Notes under the pieces: generated by a model
Databases searched by the model: none
What the model was told of the DNA's origin: nothing
The model's input: the letters and a program-made list of their open reading frames with translations, nothing else
Shown: in pieces, positions 7,437-10,417 of the stretch
How positions within the stretch are numbered: position 1 is the first letter of the stretch
Layout of the letters: each line of letters opens with the position of its first letter
From: Sedimenticola sp.
Lineage (GTDB): Bacteria > Pseudomonadota > Gammaproteobacteria > Chromatiales > Chromatiaceae
DNA: 10,417 nucleotides
Direction of reading: 5' to 3'
NCBI GenBank assembly: GCA_030590525.1
Contig: JAUUYI010000044.1
Location: 1 to 10,417, forward strand
Program-made: the position numbers and the translations under genes

Positions 7437-8279
7437 ATGCATTTGTCAGCGTTTGGAAAAATCGCTTCTGTTTCTGTTCTTCTGGTACTCGGCGAGGGGC
7501 AGTTACTGGCGCAGGAAGCGGATCAGGCAGCACGAGAGGTGGAACAGACACTCCATCTGACCCCGGATATCGAGAATGGCCGCAAGGCCTTCGCTCTCTG
7601 TACCGTCTGTCACCGCCCTGAGGGTTGGGGGTCGGACGACGGGACATACCCTCAGATCGCGGGGCAGATCAGCAGTGTCATCATCAAGCAGCTGGCTGAT
7701 ATCAGGGCCAGAAATCGGGACAATCCGACTATGCGTCCCTTTACCTCCCCGCAACTGCTGGGCGGCCCCCAGGAGATTGCGGACGTGGCGGCCTATATCT
7801 CCCGGTTACCCATGGATCCCTATAACGGGGTTGGCCCTGGCTTCGATCTGGAGCAGGGGAAACGGGTTTACCAGAAGGAGTGTGCCGACTGCCATGGGGA
7901 GCGGGGCGAAGGCGATGAAGGGGAGCATGTGCCGGCGATACGGGGTCAGCACTATCGTTACCTGGTACGGCAGTTCGACTGGATCCGGATGGGCAAACGT
8001 CGCAATGCAGACCCCAAGATGGTCAAGCAGATCAAGCGTTTCTCCACACGTGACGAGCTGACCGTCCTGGATTATGTATCACGTCTAAAACCGCCCGAGG
8101 AAAAACTGGGCCAGCCTGGCTGGCATAATCCGGATTTCCCCAAATATTCCCGCAGACCGATGTCACGTTCGAGGTTTCAGCCTCCGCCGAGACCATCACC
8201 TCCGTTGAGACCACAGGGATTTGAACGCCCGGAGCGGCCGGAACCACCGCCACGTTTTCGCCCGAACGACATGGAGTAA
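7437..8279 (+). CDS. secreted diheme cytochrome c, c4-like, with proline/arginine-rich tail
   Basis: This is a 280-residue periplasmic electron carrier with two class I cytochrome c domains. An N-terminal hydrophobic stretch (about 8-25, ending near LLAQEA) looks like a Sec signal peptide. Heme 1 binds at CTVCH (Cys55, Cys58, His59), with Met99 in NPTMRPF a likely sixth ligand. Heme 2 binds at CADCH (Cys149, Cys152, His153), with Met195 in DPKM a likely ligand. Both domains resemble cytochrome c4. The C-terminus, about 238-280, departs from c4. It is a low-complexity tail of Pro, Arg and Phe (for example PPPRPSPPLRP), likely disordered and basic, perhaps for docking or envelope attachment. 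The ATG at 7437 is preceded by GGGGAGAGG. The gene follows the TDT transporter and faces fccB across two hairpins. It could accept electrons from sulfide dehydrogenase, which is inference from proximity. Confidence 0.88.
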   Translation: MHLSAFGKIASVSVLLVLGEGQLLAQEADQAAREVEQTLHLTPDIENGRKAFALCTVCHRPEGWGSDDGTYPQIAGQISSVIIKQLADIRARNRDNPTMRPFTSPQLLGGPQEIADVAAYISRLPMDPYNGVGPGFDLEQGKRVYQKECADCHGERGEGDEGEHVPAIRGQHYRYLVRQFDWIRMGKRRNADPKMVKQIKRFSTRDELTVLDYVSRLKPPEEKLGQPGWHNPDFPKYSRRPMSRSRFQPPPRPSPPLRPQGFERPERPEPPPRFRPNDME

Positions 8280-8284
8280 TAAAA

Positions 8285-8306
8285 AAAGCAGGCCGAAGCC
8301 TGCTTT
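8285..8306 (-). terminator. intrinsic terminator with UUCG tetraloop, leftward
   Basis: A perfect 9-bp stem (AAAGCAGGC / GCCTGCTTT) encloses a four-base loop. Read on the minus strand the loop is TTCG closed by C-G, the very stable cUUCGg tetraloop. The 3' arm runs straight into a seven-T tract (8281-8287). It therefore best terminates leftward transcription from the fccA-fccB operon. On the plus strand it starts five bases after the cytochrome stop codon but is followed by AAAA, so it would act more weakly in that direction. Confidence 0.85.
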
Positions 8307-8346
8307 AAAATCCACGTCTGGTAAAATCTACCCTCCAGCCTGGATC

Positions 8347-8370
8347 AAGCCCGGCATCTCTGCCGGGCTT
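8347..8370 (+). terminator. strong hairpin, probable rightward terminator
   Basis: A perfect 10-bp GC-rich stem (AAGCCCGGCA / TGCCGGGCTT) with a TCTC loop lies between the convergent cytochrome and fccB genes. On the plus strand the 3' arm ends in CTTTCC, a short T run, so it may end rightward transcription from the transporter-cytochrome unit. On the minus strand there is no T tract after it. The hairpin is certain; the terminator role is likely but the T run is short. Confidence 0.65.
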
Positions 8371-8392
8371 TCCATGCGCTGGAGATTGCGGC

Positions 8393-9682
8393 TCATCCGA
8401 AGATGTCGTGGGTAATATTATTGAACCAGCTATGCGCGTACAGCACTTCCCGCTTGAGCTGTTCAGCGCTGGCGTCGGCCGGCGTCAGACCACCCGATAC
8501 CTTGGTGATCTTGGAACGGTCCTCCGCCAGACGGTAGACAGCTGCCACCGAGAAAGCATAGTCCTTACCTGCGATGGAATAACAGGTGTTGACGTAGGCG
8601 GGGGTTCCAGGCTCCTTGCCGTTCATCATGGCCACGACAGCGGCAGCGCAGACCTTGGCCTGGGAATTCGCCGAGTAGCCGGATTTTGGCATGCCGGTGG
8701 CGATACTGGCGTCACCAATGACATGAATCCCTGCATGAAGGGTGGATTCGAATGTCAGCAGGTCGATCGGGCACCAGCCACCATCATTGGTCAGGCCAGC
8801 GGTGGCTGCGATCTTACCCGCTTTCTGTGCCGGGATAACGTTTAACACGTCCGCCTTGATCTCGTCCCCGAATGCCGTCGTAACGGTCTTGGTGGCAGCG
8901 TCGACCTTGACTACTCCAGATTCCTCCTGCTGCCCGTGCCATTCGATCAGGGCGTTATCGGTCTCATATCCGTAGAGCTTTTTCCAGGCGCCTACGAACA
9001 GCCCCATCTTGGAGAATTTTGGCTTGGGATCCAGGATGATGACCTTGGATTTGGGCTTACTGTGCTGCAGATACATGGCGATCTGACTGGCCCGTTCATA
9101 GGGACCCGGGGGGCAGCGGAAGGGGTTGGGCGGGGGGGCAATGACCACAGTGCCGCCATCTTTCATCTGCTCCAACTGCTTGCGCAGGATAGCGGTCTGA
9201 GGGCCGGCCTTCCAGGCATGCGGTATCTTCTGGGCAACCTCGGCATCGTAGCCTTCGATCTTGTCCCAGCGGAAATCGATACCGGGTGCAACGATACAGC
9301 GGTCGTAGGCGAAATCGCCGTGACCAATGGTCTTGACCACCTTTGCCTTGGGATCGATACCGCTGACCACATCATTGACTACCTTGACCCCATGTTTTGC
9401 CAGACCGGAATAGCCGAACTTGATGGAGTCCAGGGTGCGTTCCCCACCCAGCACCTCGTTGCTCATGTAACAGGTATAGTAATGCTTGTTGGCCTCGATC
9501 AGGGTGACCTCGACACTGGGGTCAGCCATGCGGATGTACTTGGCAGCAGTTGCGCCGCCGGTGCCTCCACCCACGACGACCACTTTTTTGCTCGCGCCCA
9601 GGGCGATGTAGGGTACGCCGGCCATCCCGATGGCGGTGGCCGCACCGGCAGTCTGAATAAATCCTCTACGGGTAATCTTCAT
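8393..9682 (-). CDS. fccB: flavocytochrome c sulfide dehydrogenase, FAD subunit
   Basis: This 429-residue periplasmic flavoprotein oxidises sulfide to sulfur (polysulfide) and passes electrons to the heme subunit FccA. The N-terminus [21 protein letters not shown] is a twin-arginine signal (Arg5, Arg6), cleaved near residue 29-30, so the protein is exported folded with [22 protein letters not shown] is the FAD-binding Rossmann motif. Cys71 in [10 protein letters not shown] corresponds to Cys42 of Allochromatium FccB, which binds FAD covalently. Cys190 (FRCPPGPYE) and Cys367 (NTCYSI) correspond to its redox-active disulfide, Cys161 and Cys337. [21 protein letters not shown] is the second FAD-binding segment, and the C-terminus has the typical [12 protein letters not shown]. 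All catalytic cysteines are present. A GGAGA ribosome site precedes the ATG, and the gene begins 18 bases after fccA. The SoxF paralogue of Sox operons is the alternative name; no other sox gene is present here. Confidence 0.97.
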   Translation of the reverse strand: MKITRRGFIQTAGAATAIGMAGVPYIALGASKKVVVVGGGTGGATAAKYIRMADPSVEVTLIEANKHYYTCYMSNEVLGGERTLDSIKFGYSGLAKHGVKVVNDVVSGIDPKAKVVKTIGHGDFAYDRCIVAPGIDFRWDKIEGYDAEVAQKIPHAWKAGPQTAILRKQLEQMKDGGTVVIAPPPNPFRCPPGPYERASQIAMYLQHSKPKSKVIILDPKPKFSKMGLFVGAWKKLYGYETDNALIEWHGQQEESGVVKVDAATKTVTTAFGDEIKADVLNVIPAQKAGKIAATAGLTNDGGWCPIDLLTFESTLHAGIHVIGDASIATGMPKSGYSANSQAKVCAAAVVAMMNGKEPGTPAYVNTCYSIAGKDYAFSVAAVYRLAEDRSKITKVSGGLTPADASAEQLKREVLYAHSWFNNITHDIFG

Positions 9683-9700
9683 ATTGGCTTGTCTCCTACC

Positions 9701-10321
9701 TTATTTCTGCTGGCTGGCGTAAAAGTTGAGAAGTTCCTCGATGCCGGCGTTACCCTTCTTGGAGAGTAACGTCTTCAGTTTCTTTTTCATCTTCTTGGGG
9801 GCTTCCCGGTCACCGGCCTTGAAATTCGCCAGTTGCCACTTGATGTAAGGGGTCCATTGGCCCGCCATGACGCCGGCATCGTCTTCCGCCGACTGACCAC
9901 CTTCCGCGTGACACTTTTCACAATATTTATCATGCAGTTTGGCGCCACTCTTGACCAGCTTGGCGTCAAAGCTCTGTTTCGCCTTGATGAAAGGCTGGTC
10001 GGCGTAAATCGTTGCCAACTGTTTGAACTCGTCCGCGCTGTAGCCTTTGGCAATGCGTCCCATGATGGTGGAGGGGATCTCACCGCTGGCATAACCTTCC
10101 AGGGTCTCCACGAAGTAATCTGTAGAGAGACCGGCAATGGTGGGTGTGGCCGGGCCCTGGCTACTGCCATTCATGCCGTGACACCCAAAACATGTCTGGG
10201 CCAGCATGGTATCGTTGGCACCGGTCATCAGTTTGGGTTTGTCGGCGGAAAAGGCTGCGGGTGCTATGCAGATTGCAAGCCCGGTGGCCAATATCGCCCT
10301 TGTCAGGGTTTTGTACGCCAT
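9701..10321 (-). CDS. fccA: flavocytochrome c sulfide dehydrogenase, diheme cytochrome subunit
   Basis: This 206-residue periplasmic diheme cytochrome c takes electrons from FccB-bound FAD and hands them to soluble cytochromes. A Sec-type signal peptide spans about 1-25 (cleavage near AFSA/DKP). Heme 1 binds at CFGCH (Cys44, Cys47, His48), with Met87 in TIMGRIAKGY as likely axial ligand. Heme 2 binds at CEKCH (Cys134, Cys137, His138), with Met178 in the KKMKKK segment as likely ligand. The segment STDYFVETLEGYASGEIPST and the two-domain length fit Chromatium-type FccA. The small monoheme subunits of some other bacteria are about half this length. The ATG at 10321 has a strong GGAGG site three to four bases upstream (10325-10331). 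It is the first gene of a two-gene operon with fccB and carries a long lysine-rich stretch near the C-terminus (172-189). Confidence 0.95.
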   Translation of the reverse strand: MAYKTLTRAILATGLAICIAPAAFSADKPKLMTGANDTMLAQTCFGCHGMNGSSQGPATPTIAGLSTDYFVETLEGYASGEIPSTIMGRIAKGYSADEFKQLATIYADQPFIKAKQSFDAKLVKSGAKLHDKYCEKCHAEGGQSAEDDAGVMAGQWTPYIKWQLANFKAGDREAPKKMKKKLKTLLSKKGNAGIEELLNFYASQQK

Positions 10322-10365
10322 AATACCTCCTTCGGTTTTTTTGGATGTTTATACTCACCAGGGTA

Positions 10366-10394
10366 GTTATACCCCGCGAGGGGTGCAGTGGGGC
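10366..10394 (-). promoter_or_regulatory. possible fccA promoter with overlapping inverted repeat
   Basis: About 45-50 bases upstream of the fccA start, reading leftward, TATAAC (10366-10371) resembles a -10 box. A perfect inverted repeat, ACCCC-GCGA-GGGGT (10371-10384), abuts it. The -35 region 17 bases upstream (TGCCCA, 10389-10394) matches poorly. The palindrome could be an operator or chance, since a 5-bp GC-rich stem is short. It is weakly supported. Confidence 0.3.
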
Positions 10395-10417
10395 AGAACG
10401 CCATTGCGTAGCCATTC

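Noticed and set aside
8936..9769. 277-codon open frame on + opposite fccB and the end of fccA
   Set aside because: It is the reverse reading of clearly assigned genes. The translated protein shows no motif, and the opposite frames hold all the flavocytochrome active-site residues.
9833..10366. 177-codon open frame on + opposite fccA
   Set aside because: Antisense to a diheme cytochrome gene with both CxxCH sites; no recognisable domain.

Overview
The window looks like chromosomal DNA from a sulfur-oxidising gammaproteobacterium, perhaps Chromatiales-like or a thiotrophic symbiont relative. That placement is inference from gene content: a Chromatium-type flavocytochrome c sulfide dehydrogenase (fccA, fccB), a further diheme cytochrome c, and an Rpf-type fatty-acid signalling pair. 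It is densely coding, with no intergenic gap above about 160 bases. I see no tRNA, rRNA, CRISPR array or insertion sequence.

Left part (1-5261), signalling and acyl chemistry. An RpfF-type DSF (cis-2-unsaturated fatty acid) synthase on + faces an RpfC-type hybrid sensor kinase on -, end to end with a 43-base gap, as I recall the pair lies in Xanthomonas. The kinase carries an additional degenerate receiver domain. Divergent from the kinase is a two-gene unit: a small acyl carrier protein followed 3 bases later by a KAS II-type ketoacyl-ACP synthase. The four genes suggest a locus that makes and senses a fatty-acid signal, with its own ACP and elongating enzyme. The link between the ACP/KAS pair and DSF synthesis is inference. 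No RpfG (HD-GYP) partner lies in the window.

Middle (5279-8279). A 331-codon unrecognised protein on - converges on the KAS gene. Divergent from it, on +, are a SLAC1/TehA-type (TDT) membrane transporter and a secreted diheme cytochrome c with a proline/arginine-rich tail. A transporter of this type beside sulfur-oxidation genes could move sulfite or another anion, but the sequence does not show the substrate.

Right part (8280-10417). Two strong hairpins separate the cytochrome from the convergent fccA-fccB operon on -. FccA is the diheme cytochrome subunit. FccB is the FAD subunit, with a Tat signal, the FAD-linking cysteine and both redox cysteines. The pair oxidises sulfide in the periplasm and passes electrons to soluble c cytochromes; the neighbouring diheme cytochrome could be one such acceptor.
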